Of a stretch of 64,000 bases of DNA, positions 1 through 9,660 are shown piece after piece. Source of the DNA: Alteromonas genovensis. GTDB lineage: Bacteria; Pseudomonadota; Gammaproteobacteria; Enterobacterales; Alteromonadaceae. The notes under the pieces were generated by a model. That model was not told the DNA's origin, ran no database searches, and worked only from the letters and a program-made list of their open reading frames with translations. The position numbers and the translations under genes were made by a program. Numbering within the stretch: the stretch's first letter is position 1; the number at the start of each line of letters is the position of its first letter. The stretch is from contig NZ_JAAAWO010000005.1 of NCBI RefSeq assembly GCF_010500895.1, positions 124,001-188,000 of the forward strand, written 5' to 3'.

Positions 1-59
1 TCCGATAATCCCGAGAGTGCCTCTTCATATGTGTTAAATACTTTATTAAATCCAGCCAT
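1..59 (-). CDS. Succinyl-CoA:3-ketoacid CoA-transferase subunit A (N-terminal fragment)
   Basis: Only the first 19 codons are present; the gene runs off the left edge. The ATG at 59 is preceded by a good ribosome binding site (GGTGGAGA about 6 nt upstream), and the start MAGFNKVFNTYEEAL resembles the opening of subunit A of 3-oxoacid CoA-transferases (ScoA/AtoD type). These enzymes move CoA from succinyl-CoA to acetoacetate in ketone-body and fatty-acid catabolism. The gene is divergent from the LysR regulator that follows, a common arrangement for a regulated catabolic operon. The assignment rests on a short N-terminus only. Confidence 0.6.
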   Translation of the reverse strand, partial: MAGFNKVFNTYEEALSGLS

Positions 60-163
60 TTAATTCTCCACCAATGGATTGTTAACAAATAGTATCTGTT
101 CTGTAGCAACTTATGTAAAATTGAATTTATCTTCTTATTAATAAAATAAAGTTATTAATTGCC

Positions 164-1126
164 ATGAACATTTCCTATCGTCACCTGCGTGCATTCATCG
201 AAGTTGCTCACTCTACAACGTTTGCAGAGGCGGCTGCCAAGCTTTTCCTCACTCAGCCTGCGCTGTCTTCTTCAATAAAGAAAATGGAAGCTGAATTAGG
301 TGGAAGATTATTCAAGAGAAATACACGAAATGTTAGTTTAACCCCCGAGGGAGAGGCTCTGCTACCCAACGCACTTCGCTTAAGTAGAGACTGGGATAAT
401 ACGTTTTCGGATATTCAGAATTTATTCGCAATGGCAAAAGGTCAGCTTACCATTGCCGCAATGCCGTCATTCGCAGAGTCACATTTACCGAGTCTGCTGC
501 GCGAATTTCATCACAAAGCGCCCAATATTAACCTTCGCGTTGTAGACGTAGTGATGGAGCAAGTCGTTCAGGAAATAAGAAACGGACGTGCAGAAATTGG
601 CTTTACCTTTGAACCTGAACATAAAGAAGGCTTAGAGTTTGAGAGCTTGTTCACTGATCATTTTGTGGTAGTAGCATCAGTAGAACAGGCTGCAAAATTC
701 AATAATATGGCGAGCTGGCAGCAGTGCCTGAATTTTCCTCTGGTGATGATGAATCGTGGTTCAGCGGTAAGAAAGTGGACTGAAGCAGAGTTGTTACTGC
801 ATGGCGAACCCAATATTGTGGCAGAAACCGGGCAGTTGGCTACGTTGGGAAAACTGATCAAAAGCGGTTTGGGAATTTCTATTATGCCATCAATTTGTCA
901 ACAGCAGATGGAAGCGTTGGGTCTTATGGCGCTTCCTTTTTCAGACGCGTCTTCTGGTACACTTCCCTGTGATAAAGAACCCTCTGACAAAGCACCCTCT
1001 GACCAAGCACCATTATGTAAACGAGTGGGATTATTGAGAAACGAGCGACGAGGGCTATCTGTATCAGCGCAAACTCTGTGGCAGCTAACCACAGAGCGCT
1101 ATACTAGTAAAAAAGATGTTTGCTGA
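164..1126 (+). CDS. LysR-family transcriptional regulator
   Basis: 320 residues with the LysR layout. An N-terminal winged helix-turn-helix (about residues 3-62) carries the typical run AAAKLFLTQPALSSSIKKME. A periplasmic-binding-protein-like effector domain follows from about residue 90 (start of the second domain: GQLTIAAMPS). It is divergent from the CoA-transferase gene across 104 bp, so it probably controls that operon; the ligand cannot be read from sequence. Unusually, the effector domain contains three near-identical 15-bp direct repeats (968-1012) encoding CDKEP, SDKAP and SDQAP, a hydrophilic insertion near residues 269-283. No strong Shine-Dalgarno precedes the ATG. No terminator is evident before the convergent gene. 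Confidence 0.85.
   Translation: MNISYRHLRAFIEVAHSTTFAEAAAKLFLTQPALSSSIKKMEAELGGRLFKRNTRNVSLTPEGEALLPNALRLSRDWDNTFSDIQNLFAMAKGQLTIAAMPSFAESHLPSLLREFHHKAPNINLRVVDVVMEQVVQEIRNGRAEIGFTFEPEHKEGLEFESLFTDHFVVVASVEQAAKFNNMASWQQCLNFPLVMMNRGSAVRKWTEAELLLHGEPNIVAETGQLATLGKLIKSGLGISIMPSICQQQMEALGLMALPFSDASSGTLPCDKEPSDKAPSDQAPLCKRVGLLRNERRGLSVSAQTLWQLTTERYTSKKDVC
968..1012 (+). repeat. Three 15-bp in-frame tandem repeats inside the LysR gene
   Basis: Three consecutive 15-bp units (968-982, 983-997, 998-1012) share a GAYMAAGMACC-like core. They encode the pentapeptides CDKEP, SDKAP and SDQAP. The period equals five codons, so the frame is kept. The repeat falls in the C-terminal effector-binding domain, presumably in a surface loop. 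Confidence 0.8.
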
Positions 1127-1177
1127 ATAGGCCGTGATTAAGCTAAGCATACGGCAGTACTAAATGTACGAAAAGCG

Positions 1178-1936
1178 TTACCATTTTTTCTTAGGTGCAA
1201 AGAGTTCGTCAAGCTCGTCCCGTTCTTCCTCTTGCTTTCTCGCACGGTCTTTTTCGTTAACGCTTTTGAGGTCAGACTGAATTTCGTTTAGCCATGCGTT
1301 AAGCGTGGCAAGTTTTGAAGAAACGTATTCATCATGGTTGGTCTGATTCTCTAATGCGATTTTTGCTTTTTCGAAATATTGACGGGCAGAGCCTAGCATA
1401 TTTGAAGATTGAGCGGTTCGCCCTCGTTTAATTAGAGTCTCCACATTCACCTTAACTTGCAGTCTTTCTAACTGTTTGTCTTCTTCAGAAAAAAGCTTTG
1501 AACTCACTTGGCCTTTGCTGTGTTCAGAGCGCAACAAAACACGAAGCTTTTTAACCGCTTGAATATATTGAATGATGGTTTTGTCATTGTCCGGCAGTAC
1601 AAAATCGACATTATCACTGCCGTCGGTTTGAAGTGACGCATCGGCAGCTTGTTTGCTACTTTCAATGCGTTGCTTTACATCGCGGGTTGGGGCAATACCG
1701 TCAATCGCTTTAAGCGCGTTTGCCATGCGATTATGCAAAATACCGATAATTCGTGAGGAAACTGGCATGTTGGTGCAAGCCGAAAGCACATTTTCCGTTT
1801 CATCGACAATGGTTTTTTGCTTTGCTAATTCGGCTCTGCGCTCAGCTTCCTGTTTTTGTCTATGTTGCTGAATGGCGTTTATAAATATCGCGGCAATGAG
1901 CAATACAACAATTAGAATAATTATTATCACGTACAT
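1178..1936 (-). CDS. Uncharacterised membrane-anchored coiled-coil protein
   Basis: 252 residues, not recognised as a named family. Residues 1-22 are a single hydrophobic segment (MYVIIIILIVVLLIAAIFI) that should anchor the protein in the inner membrane. It is followed at once by a charged helical stretch (QQHRQKQEAERRAELAKQK) typical of a coiled coil. The middle is helical and mixed in charge. The segment around residues 165-210 (KRGRTAQSSNMLGSARQYFEKAKIAL, quoted in part: GSARQYFEKAKIAL) looks like a TPR-like helical pair. The C-terminus is very charged, ending EERDELDELFAPKKKW. The gene lies tail-to-tail with the LysR gene and 162 bp downstream of the histidine kinase gene in the same direction, so co-transcription is possible. 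No function is proposed. Confidence 0.7.
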   Translation of the reverse strand: MYVIIIILIVVLLIAAIFINAIQQHRQKQEAERRAELAKQKTIVDETENVLSACTNMPVSSRIIGILHNRMANALKAIDGIAPTRDVKQRIESSKQAADASLQTDGSDNVDFVLPDNDKTIIQYIQAVKKLRVLLRSEHSKGQVSSKLFSEEDKQLERLQVKVNVETLIKRGRTAQSSNMLGSARQYFEKAKIALENQTNHDEYVSSKLATLNAWLNEIQSDLKSVNEKDRARKQEEERDELDELFAPKKKW

Positions 1937-2098
1937 GCGTGTGGTTCCATCAGTTCATTATCTTCGAAACATCATTTTTAAATACACTATTTAAGAAACG
2001 CTATCTTAAAAACACTGTCTCATAAAAAATAGGGGCTCAGTTGCCATATTGCTTCGTGCTTTTCATATCGTTCAATACGTTAGTCTTAGTCGCTAATA

Positions 2099-2800
2099 CT
2101 ACGGTATTTTTACTTCAAATACACTTCCGCCGAGACTTCCGCCGTTTGACAGCGAAATAATACCGGCTTTGTCATTGTGCGAATGAGCGTCTGCTATCAA
2201 TTTAGCAAAAAATAAACCCAGTCCAGTTCGGCCCTGACTCAGTTCAAAGTTACTCAAGGTTGAATGACTTTTAGAGAGCATTTCTTCTGGGTAGCCATTC
2301 CCGTCGTCTTCAATTTTTATCGACAGATAATCATCGGCAATGCTTGCCTGTATGGCGATGCGAGATGTGCCGTAGCGCAATGCATTGACAATGACATCGT
2401 TTATTAAGAGATAAATAAGTTCGCTGTCTAAATACCAACTCACATCTTCATCAACATTCACACTGAGTTCGATGTTTTTTTGTTCTATATAAAATGCATT
2501 TGACCCTACAACATCGGCAATCAAATCGGCAACAAAGCACTCATCAGCACTGATGGGAATACTTTCTAATTCCGAACGATACAATGAAAGTATTTGAACC
2601 AAATTCGTGTTTAGTCGTGAAGCTTCGTAATGCACGTTTGCGACTTGCTCTCTGGCACCGCTATTTTCTTTTGGCAACGCATCTCTTAGCCCTTCAATTG
2701 ACTGAATAAGTAAAAACAAGGAGTTTTTCATATCGTGCACTGCAGCGGCTAACACCGAAGAAAAGTCGATTTTGGTGGAAATTTGTTTATTCGATGTCAT
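2099..2800 (-). CDS. Sensorless histidine-kinase-like protein
   Basis: 233 residues with only the transmitter part of a sensor kinase. An H-box AAVHDMKNSL (His22) is followed by a dimerisation helix. The ATPase region has an N-box LINDVIVNALRYG, a G1 box IEDDGNGYPEEM and a G2 box GRTGLGLFFAKLIADAH. There is no transmembrane segment, PAS or HAMP domain, so it should be cytoplasmic. The phospho-acceptor motif and the intact ATP-binding boxes suggest an active kinase, but no response-regulator gene is adjacent; the flanking genes are cysB and the coiled-coil protein. It could take phosphate from, or control, a distant partner. Motif-level assignment is firm; pathway unknown. Confidence 0.75.
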   Translation of the reverse strand: MTSNKQISTKIDFSSVLAAAVHDMKNSLFLLIQSIEGLRDALPKENSGAREQVANVHYEASRLNTNLVQILSLYRSELESIPISADECFVADLIADVVGSNAFYIEQKNIELSVNVDEDVSWYLDSELIYLLINDVIVNALRYGTSRIAIQASIADDYLSIKIEDDGNGYPEEMLSKSHSTLSNFELSQGRTGLGLFFAKLIADAHSHNDKAGIISLSNGGSLGGSVFEVKIP

Positions 2801-3006
2801 TGTGTCTCAGTCAATAAGGCGGCGACAACCTATTCATAATGTAGAATAAAACAAAGCAAAATGAACCCATGTTTCTGAATTTTATTCATTTTAATCACTA
2901 TTTGAACTGTATTATGGCTATTTAGTAATATCAACCTTTAAAAATTTGTAGTTTTGGTTATAAGTATAGGAGTATAGTGTATATAAAGAGCAATGAATCG
3001 GTATAA

Positions 3007-3984
<978 letters not shown>

Positions 3985-4036
3985 AATCTCAACAAAAAAA
4001 GCGATGCCTGTTACCGAATTGAGGCATACAAACAAG

Positions 4037-4059
4037 AAAGGGGCCTGCTGGCCCCTTTT
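4037..4059. terminator. Bidirectional Rho-independent terminator between cysB and sdaA
   Basis: Perfect 9-bp inverted repeat AAAGGGGCC / GGCCCCTTT with loop TGCT, followed by T residues on the plus strand and preceded by an A-rich run that would serve the minus strand. It sits between the ends of cysB and the convergent sdaA. Confidence 0.85.
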
Positions 4060-4084
4060 GCTTAAATAAAGCGTTTATGCAGCG

Positions 4085-5473
4085 CTAACACTCAATAATG
4101 TTAACGGCTAAGCCACCGCGAGCGGTTTCTTTATACTTCGTTTTCATATCGTTTCCAGTATCGCGCATGGTTTTAATCACCTTGTCTAACGATACCTTGT
4201 GCTCGCCGGTACCACGAAGAGCGAGCCTCGAGGCGTTAATCGCTTTTATCGCACCCATCGCATTACGCTCAATGCAAGGCACTTGTACTAAACCGCCAAC
4301 GGGATCGCAGGTAAGTCCTAAGTTGTGCTCCATGCCAATTTCCGCTGCGTTTTCTACCGATGAAGCCGTTCCGCCCATAATTTCTGCAAGTGCGCCTGCT
4401 GCCATTGAACACGCCACGCCAACTTCACCCTGACAGCCGACTTCGGCGCCAGAGATAGATGCGTTTTCTTTATAAAGTATGCCAATTGCGCCAGCGGTAA
4501 GTAGAAATCGACTGGCTACTTCTTCATCCACAGGTCGGATAAATTTATCAACGTATTGTAAAACCGCTGGAATGATGCCTGCGGCGCCATTGGTCGGTGC
4601 AGTGACTACACGGCCTCCCGCAGCATTTTCTTCGTTAACGGCCAGCGCAAATAAATTCACCCAGTCCATGGTTTGCATAGGATCGGTGGTGTGTTCGGTT
4701 TGAAGTCGACGGTATAGTCCCGGGGCCCGGCGCACCACTTTTAACCCACCAGGTAAAATGCCTTCGCTTTCTATCCCGCGCTGGATACACGCTTTCATGA
4801 CAAGCCAAATGTTATACAAAGTTTGCTTTACTTCATGTTTAGGCCTGAATGTCGACTCATTGTTGAGCATTAACGAACTGATGCTCAAACCATTGTTCTT
4901 ACACAGTAGTAACAGCTCTTCCGCGGTTTTGAAGGGTAGGGGAACTTCAGCCTGAAGCGACGCTGCGTGTGCTTTCGTTTCATCAAAGTCTTCGTCTTTG
5001 ATAATAAAACCACCACCAATGCTGTAATAGGTTTGCTGAGCGACCACCGTCGCGCCATTCATGGCGAAAAACGTTAATGCATTAGCGTGTTTAGGCAACG
5101 TCTTTCTTCGATGAAAGACAATGGCGTTCTTGTTAGGGAACGCGATTTCTTTTTCACCGTTTAAATACAGTGTTTCTGTTAAGCGCACATGCTCAAGCAT
5201 GGCGTCAATTTTATCAACGTCGACAAATTCAGGGGTGTGACCTAAAAGACCGAGGATAACGGCTTTACCCGTTCCATGGCCTATACCTGTTTGGCCCAAT
5301 GAACCAAAAAGCTCAATCTTTATTGTGTCTACGCTCGATAAAAGCGATTCTGATTTCGCGCCTTCGGATTTTGCTAAAAAAGCAGCAAATTCAGCACCTG
5401 CTTTCATTGGGCCAACAGTATGTGAGCTCGAAGGGCCAATACCCACGCTAAACATGTCAAATACACTTATCAT
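4085..5473 (-). CDS. sdaA: L-serine ammonia-lyase (L-serine deaminase), iron-sulfur type
   Basis: Converts L-serine to pyruvate and ammonia with an oxygen-sensitive [4Fe-4S] cluster. The N-terminal domain opens [19 protein letters not shown], the family hallmark. The C-terminal domain has the conserved [19 protein letters not shown], the [18 protein letters not shown] segment and a Cys at the extreme C-terminus, as in E. coli SdaA. I chose the ATG at 5473 (462 residues) over an in-frame TTG at 5503 because family members begin at this methionine; neither start has a strong ribosome binding site. It is a single-chain enzyme (fused alpha and beta domains), monocistronic, and convergent with cysB. 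Confidence 0.93.
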   Translation of the reverse strand: MISVFDMFSVGIGPSSSHTVGPMKAGAEFAAFLAKSEGAKSESLLSSVDTIKIELFGSLGQTGIGHGTGKAVILGLLGHTPEFVDVDKIDAMLEHVRLTETLYLNGEKEIAFPNKNAIVFHRRKTLPKHANALTFFAMNGATVVAQQTYYSIGGGFIIKDEDFDETKAHAASLQAEVPLPFKTAEELLLLCKNNGLSISSLMLNNESTFRPKHEVKQTLYNIWLVMKACIQRGIESEGILPGGLKVVRRAPGLYRRLQTEHTTDPMQTMDWVNLFALAVNEENAAGGRVVTAPTNGAAGIIPAVLQYVDKFIRPVDEEVASRFLLTAGAIGILYKENASISGAEVGCQGEVGVACSMAAGALAEIMGGTASSVENAAEIGMEHNLGLTCDPVGGLVQVPCIERNAMGAIKAINASRLALRGTGEHKVSLDKVIKTMRDTGNDMKTKYKETARGGLAVNIIEC

Positions 5474-5668
5474 AAACTTCGAAATGTTATTTAGTAATGA
5501 CAACGATCATGCATTCAGCAAACATTAACTACAATACAGAATTGCTAATAATGTGATTAGTTTTGCTAATAGACTGTAAAGATAAATTGATAGGCTTGAC
5601 GGCTAGTACGCGGCCAAAGTGCCAAACCTATGTATTCGAAAACTCAAATGCATTGAATTTTCAGTTGC

Positions 5669-6241
5669 TTACGGATGAATATGGTGTGAAAGATTACGCA
5701 GGATGGCTGCGGTAGCACCCCAAATCATACGCTCTTGCCATGGTATGAAATAAATGGGAAATGACCGTTTATTAAGATGGGTTTTATGAATTAAATGATT
5801 CTTTCGGTTTAAAACGTGTGCTAACGGTACTTCAAAAGCACTTTCAACTTCATTGGGATCAAGCTTGAGTTCAAAGCTTGGATTTACAAAGCCTACTACG
5901 GGCGCAATTTCATAACCACTGACGGTGCGATATCGTGTAAGTACACCAACTATATCCACATGGCTTGGCGGCAATCCAATTTCCTCATCGGCTTCTCGCA
6001 TTGCAGCATCAAAAAGGGTGTTATCGGATTCTTCTACTGCACCGCCAGGAAAACTAATTTGCCCTGGGTGATGGCGTAAATGATGTGCTCGCTCTGTGAG
6101 GAGCACATTAAGTGATGTACCGTAGTCTATCAGAGGAATAAGAACCGCCGCGGGCCGCCCCGTTTTAGTAAGAGGAAAGTCAGGCTCTAAATGCGGCAAT
6201 CGCAAATGGTGAAACTGATTCAAAAACTCGGCTTTTGTCAT
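5669..6241 (-). CDS. nudL: NUDIX hydrolase, probable coenzyme A pyrophosphatase
   Basis: 190 residues. The Nudix box (G-x5-E-x7-R-E-x2-E-E-x-G) is intact in GGAVEESDNTLFDAAMREAD followed by EEIGL. Just before it lies the CoA-type signature LLTERAHHLRHHPGQISFPG, which marks the YeaB/NudL group that cleaves CoA and its derivatives to 3',5'-ADP and phosphopantetheine. The start codon overlaps the pabB stop by 4 nt (ATGA), so the two are translationally coupled; this pairing of pabB with nudL also occurs in enterobacteria. Substrate is inferred from the signature. Confidence 0.88.
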   Translation of the reverse strand: MTKAEFLNQFHHLRLPHLEPDFPLTKTGRPAAVLIPLIDYGTSLNVLLTERAHHLRHHPGQISFPGGAVEESDNTLFDAAMREADEEIGLPPSHVDIVGVLTRYRTVSGYEIAPVVGFVNPSFELKLDPNEVESAFEVPLAHVLNRKNHLIHKTHLNKRSFPIYFIPWQERMIWGATAAILRNLSHHIHP

Positions 6242-7788
6242 TCATTACCTTCGTTAAAAGCAGCTAAAACAGGGATTATTTTCGATACTTTATCTAATGT
6301 TTCTTGGTATTCCTCTGGCGCCTGTGAGTCCAAAACAATACCACCGCCAGCCCAGCAGTGCAGCTTATTATTTTCTGCTAATACCGTGCGTATACAGATA
6401 CTTGAGTCCATATCCTCACGATACCCCATGTAAAATACGCTACCACAATAAATGTTGCGCCTATGGGGCTCTAATTCGTCAATAATTTCCATCGCCCTAA
6501 TTTTAGGAGCGCCTGTTATTGAGCCCCCAGGGAATGCTGATGCCAAAAGGTCTAGTGGTGTTGATTCGCTCGCTAACTTTCCTGTAACTGTGCTTACGAG
6601 GTGGTGCACCGCCTCATAGCTTTCAAGCGCAAATAAGGCAGGAACGTTAACTGTTCCAGGAGTACAGTGTTTTGAAATGTCATTGCGAAGCAAATCTACA
6701 ATCATCAAATTTTCAGAGCGATCTTTTTCTGCATTAAGTAACGAGTTTGCACTCTCTTCATCGCGCTGTTTATCCGTAAAGCGGGGGCGGGTGCCCTTAA
6801 TAGGCTTGGTTTCTACAATGCCATTCTTTACGCTCAGAAAGCGTTCAGGCGAAATGCTCGCTATCGTCCCTTCGGGTAAATGAAAATACGCTGAAAACGG
6901 TGCTTGATTGGTATCGCGTAATCGACAGTATGCTGTCCAAAAGTCGCCACTAAATTGCGCTGTGAAACGCTGCGCCATGTTCACTTGATAACAGTCACCC
7001 GCAGTAAGGTACTCGTGGATTTTTGCAAGTCGCTGACAATATTCCTCTTTAGTGAGGTTCGACGCAAAAGGCGTGGTTAGGGTGAAATCATTGTGACTTT
7101 TAAGCTTATCAGGATTTCTATATTCGCCATGTTCACTGGAAATCTGATTGACTGAGTTTGATTCTACTGACTCTGACGGATGCGTTCCTGAAAAATCAGT
7201 CTGGGAAAAGGCGGGCTGGAAAAAATCAGGCTGCGTAGAGCCGTTTGCCGAGCAATAATAGAAAATTCCCGTTTCTGTATCTTCAATAATAGACTGCAAA
7301 TATAAGCCTGCAGCAAAGTCAGGCGTATCGTAGTCATCTATCGCGTTAGAAGGTAGGCTTTCGTAGAACCTGCCTGCATCATAGCCTGCCATTCCAGCAA
7401 CCCCTATAAGAAAAGGCAAATGAGCAAATTGGCTGTCAATCGTATCGGCAAGGTGTGCAACCTGCTTGTGAAGATACTTTTCAGTTGCTTCGAAGGGGGC
7501 CTCTATCACTTTACACGAGGTATTACTGATGGCATCAATGAGTTCGGTTTGTCCTTTTGCCGCCCTAATCATCAAAGACGGGTTCCACGCCATGATGTTA
7601 AAACGGCCATCACTTTGCTTTGAGCCCGCAGTGTCGAGCAAAATAGACCATTCACAGTGAGCCACCTGACTAAACAGGTTTAAAAATGTGGTTGAAGCAG
7701 CCGTGTTATCTACACTCAAAAACGGCGCAATGTGTTGCTGTGTGAACGGGATAACGGAAACCTTGGTGATATCTGGATTAAAAGACAT
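6238..7788 (-). CDS. pabB: Aminodeoxychorismate synthase component I
   Basis: 516 residues. PabB converts chorismate plus ammonia to 4-amino-4-deoxychorismate in folate synthesis, normally with the glutaminase PabA. The chorismate-binding C-terminal domain holds the PIKGTRPR motif, whose Lys separates PabB from anthranilate synthase, followed by ENLMIVDLLRNDI and FPGGSITGAPKIRAMEIIDE. It is about 60 residues longer than E. coli PabB; the excess is a Ser/Asp/Asn-rich linker near residues 180-235 that contains three 15-bp repeats (7189-7233). No pabA is nearby. First gene of a two-gene operon with nudL; divergent from fumA over 218 bp. Confidence 0.92.
   Translation of the reverse strand: MSFNPDITKVSVIPFTQQHIAPFLSVDNTAASTTFLNLFSQVAHCEWSILLDTAGSKQSDGRFNIMAWNPSLMIRAAKGQTELIDAISNTSCKVIEAPFEATEKYLHKQVAHLADTIDSQFAHLPFLIGVAGMAGYDAGRFYESLPSNAIDDYDTPDFAAGLYLQSIIEDTETGIFYYCSANGSTQPDFFQPAFSQTDFSGTHPSESVESNSVNQISSEHGEYRNPDKLKSHNDFTLTTPFASNLTKEEYCQRLAKIHEYLTAGDCYQVNMAQRFTAQFSGDFWTAYCRLRDTNQAPFSAYFHLPEGTIASISPERFLSVKNGIVETKPIKGTRPRFTDKQRDEESANSLLNAEKDRSENLMIVDLLRNDISKHCTPGTVNVPALFALESYEAVHHLVSTVTGKLASESTPLDLLASAFPGGSITGAPKIRAMEIIDELEPHRRNIYCGSVFYMGYREDMDSSICIRTVLAENNKLHCWAGGGIVLDSQAPEEYQETLDKVSKIIPVLAAFNEGNE
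7189..7233 (-). repeat. Three 15-bp in-frame tandem repeats inside pabB
   Basis: On the coding strand the units are CAGCCTGATTTTTTC, CAGCCCGCCTTTTCC and CAGACTGATTTTTCA, encoding QPDFF, QPAFS and QTDFS. They lie in the linker between the N-terminal and the chorismate-binding parts of PabB, in the segment that makes this protein longer than usual. Confidence 0.85.
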
Positions 7789-7846
7789 AAATATTAATTG
7801 CGCTTTGTTCTTCTATACTAGGCATAGTCGCTACACTCAAATGGGC

Positions 7847-7861
7847 ATATACATTGTATAT
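7847..7861. promoter_or_regulatory. Palindrome in the pabB/fumA divergent promoter region
   Basis: ATATACA-T-TGTATAT is a perfect 7+1+7 palindrome. It sits about 60 bp upstream of pabB and 145 bp upstream of fumA. It has operator symmetry, but I do not recognise the regulator; AT-rich palindromes also arise by chance. Confidence 0.3.
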
Positions 7862-8006
7862 ATTGTAATTGATGCGTAAATTACGCTGCCAACAACCATA
7901 AAAATCGCAAGGCACACGCTTTTGCGTGGTGCGATGATAATAGATGCGCTAGTATACGCTTTTTTAGCTAGCTAAGACCACGAAAGCCAAATAAAAAGAG
8001 GATGTC

Positions 8007-9536
8007 ATGACCGTTATCCGTCAACAAGACTTCATTGATAGTATTGAAGATTCCCTGCAGTTCATCTCTTACTACCATCCACTAGACTATGTAAAAGCAG
8101 TCGAGGAAGCCTATAACAAAGAGCAAAGCCAAGCGGCCAAAGACGCCATGGCTCAGATTCTTATTAACTCTCGAATGTCAGCAGAAGGCAAACGTCCTTT
8201 GTGTCAAGACACCGGGATAGTCACCTGTTTTGTAAAAGTAGGAATGGGCGTGTCGTGGGATAAAACTGACATGACAGTTCAAGAAATGGTAGATGAGGGG
8301 ACGCGTCGTGCTTATCTAAACCCAGATAACCCGCTTAGAGCCTCTATTGTATCTGATCCAGCAGGTGCAAGACAGAATACAAAAGACAACACACCAGCAG
8401 TTGTACACATAGATATGGTGCCAGGCGAAAAAATTGAAGTCATGATCGCTGCTAAAGGTGGTGGCTCTGAAAATAAATCAAAAATGGTAATGCTTAACCC
8501 TAGCGATGACATTGCTGATTGGGTGGTAAAAACATTGCCAACTATGGGTGCAGGTTGGTGTCCGCCAGGTATGCTGGGCATTGGTATCGGCGGTACTGCT
8601 GAAAAAGCAGCGGTATTGGCTAAAGAGAGTTTGATGGACCCGGTAGATATTCAAGAACTTATTGAGCGCGGCCCGCAAAATACCGATGAAAAGTTACGTT
8701 TAGAAATATTTGAGCGAGTAAACAAGCTAGGCATTGGCGCTCAAGGACTAGGCGGTCTAACTACCGTTGTTGATGTTAAAATTAAATCATTGCCAACTCA
8801 CGCAGCATCTAAGCCAGTAGCGATGATCCCTAATTGCGCGGCCACACGCCACGCTCATTTTTACCTAGATGGTTCGGGTGCTGCAGATTTCACTCCTCCA
8901 CGTTTAGAAGACTGGCCAGAAGTGACCTGGGAGGTTGGTGAAAATACTCGCCGCGTTAACTTAAACGATGTAACTAAAGAAGACATTCAGGACTGGAAAG
9001 TGGGCGAGACCGTTTTACTTTCTGGAAAAATGTTAACCGGGCGAGATGCTGCACATAAGCGGATTCAAACCATGATGGATAACGGTGAAGGATTACCAGA
9101 AGGCGTTGACCTTACTAATCGATTCATCTACTACGTTGGGCCGGTTGATGCGGTTGGCGATGAAGTGGTTGGCCCAGCAGGCCCAACAACCGCAACACGT
9201 ATGGATAAGTTCACCGATATGATGCTTGAAAAAACAGGCCTTATCGGCATGATTGGTAAAGCTGAACGCGGTCCTGCTACAGTAGACTCAATCGCTAAAC
9301 ACAAAGCCGTATATTTGATGGCGGTTGGCGGTGCAGCGTACTTAGTGTCTAAAGCCATCAAGAAGTCTCGAGTTGTAGCTTTTGAAGAGCTTGGTATGGA
9401 AGCTATTTACGAGTTCGACGTTGAGGATATGCCGGTAACGGTAGCGGTTGATAGCACAGGTGCTAATGCCCACAAAACTGGGCCTGCTATTTGGAAAGCA
9501 AAAATCGAAGATTTAGATTCGTCACTGAGTAAATAA
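8007..9536 (+). CDS. fumA: Fumarate hydratase, class I (iron-sulfur)
   Basis: 509 residues; reversible hydration of fumarate to malate in the TCA cycle, using a [4Fe-4S] cluster. Alpha and beta parts are fused. Candidate cluster ligands are in RPLCQDTGIVTCF (about residue 67), MGAGWCPPGMLGIGIGG and MIPNCAATRHAHF. The C-terminal beta part carries SGKMLTGRDAAHKRI and YVGPVDAVGDEVVGPAGPTT. The ribosome binding site AGAGGA is well placed. A monocistronic unit: it has its own upstream region and a terminator follows. The class I fold also includes tartrate dehydratases, but full-length fused architecture favours fumarase. Confidence 0.92.
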   Translation: MTVIRQQDFIDSIEDSLQFISYYHPLDYVKAVEEAYNKEQSQAAKDAMAQILINSRMSAEGKRPLCQDTGIVTCFVKVGMGVSWDKTDMTVQEMVDEGTRRAYLNPDNPLRASIVSDPAGARQNTKDNTPAVVHIDMVPGEKIEVMIAAKGGGSENKSKMVMLNPSDDIADWVVKTLPTMGAGWCPPGMLGIGIGGTAEKAAVLAKESLMDPVDIQELIERGPQNTDEKLRLEIFERVNKLGIGAQGLGGLTTVVDVKIKSLPTHAASKPVAMIPNCAATRHAHFYLDGSGAADFTPPRLEDWPEVTWEVGENTRRVNLNDVTKEDIQDWKVGETVLLSGKMLTGRDAAHKRIQTMMDNGEGLPEGVDLTNRFIYYVGPVDAVGDEVVGPAGPTTATRMDKFTDMMLEKTGLIGMIGKAERGPATVDSIAKHKAVYLMAVGGAAYLVSKAIKKSRVVAFEELGMEAIYEFDVEDMPVTVAVDSTGANAHKTGPAIWKAKIEDLDSSLSK

Positions 9537-9592
9537 ACGTTATTTTAGACCATGCTCAACACGCATGATGAGTGTTGGGTAGTCATTAGAAA

Positions 9593-9621
9593 AAAACAGG
9601 TGCCAATGGCGCCTGTTTTTG
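9593..9621 (+). terminator. Rho-independent terminator after fumA
   Basis: Stem AACAGGTGCC / GGCGCCTGTT (one G-T pair) with a 3-nt loop, flanked by an A-run and followed by five T residues. It lies 57 bp after the fumA stop. Confidence 0.8.
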
Positions 9622-9660
9622 TTTATAGTGCTGTACAAAATAACAGTACAAAAGCGCACT

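Noticed and set aside
5474..5503. TTG start giving a 10-residue N-terminal extension of SdaA
   Set aside because: No ribosome binding site and the family begins at the internal ATG (MISVFDMF).
9619..9660. TTG start giving a longer RmuC
   Set aside because: It lies in the T-run of the fumA terminator; the ATG at 9661 gives the normal membrane anchor.
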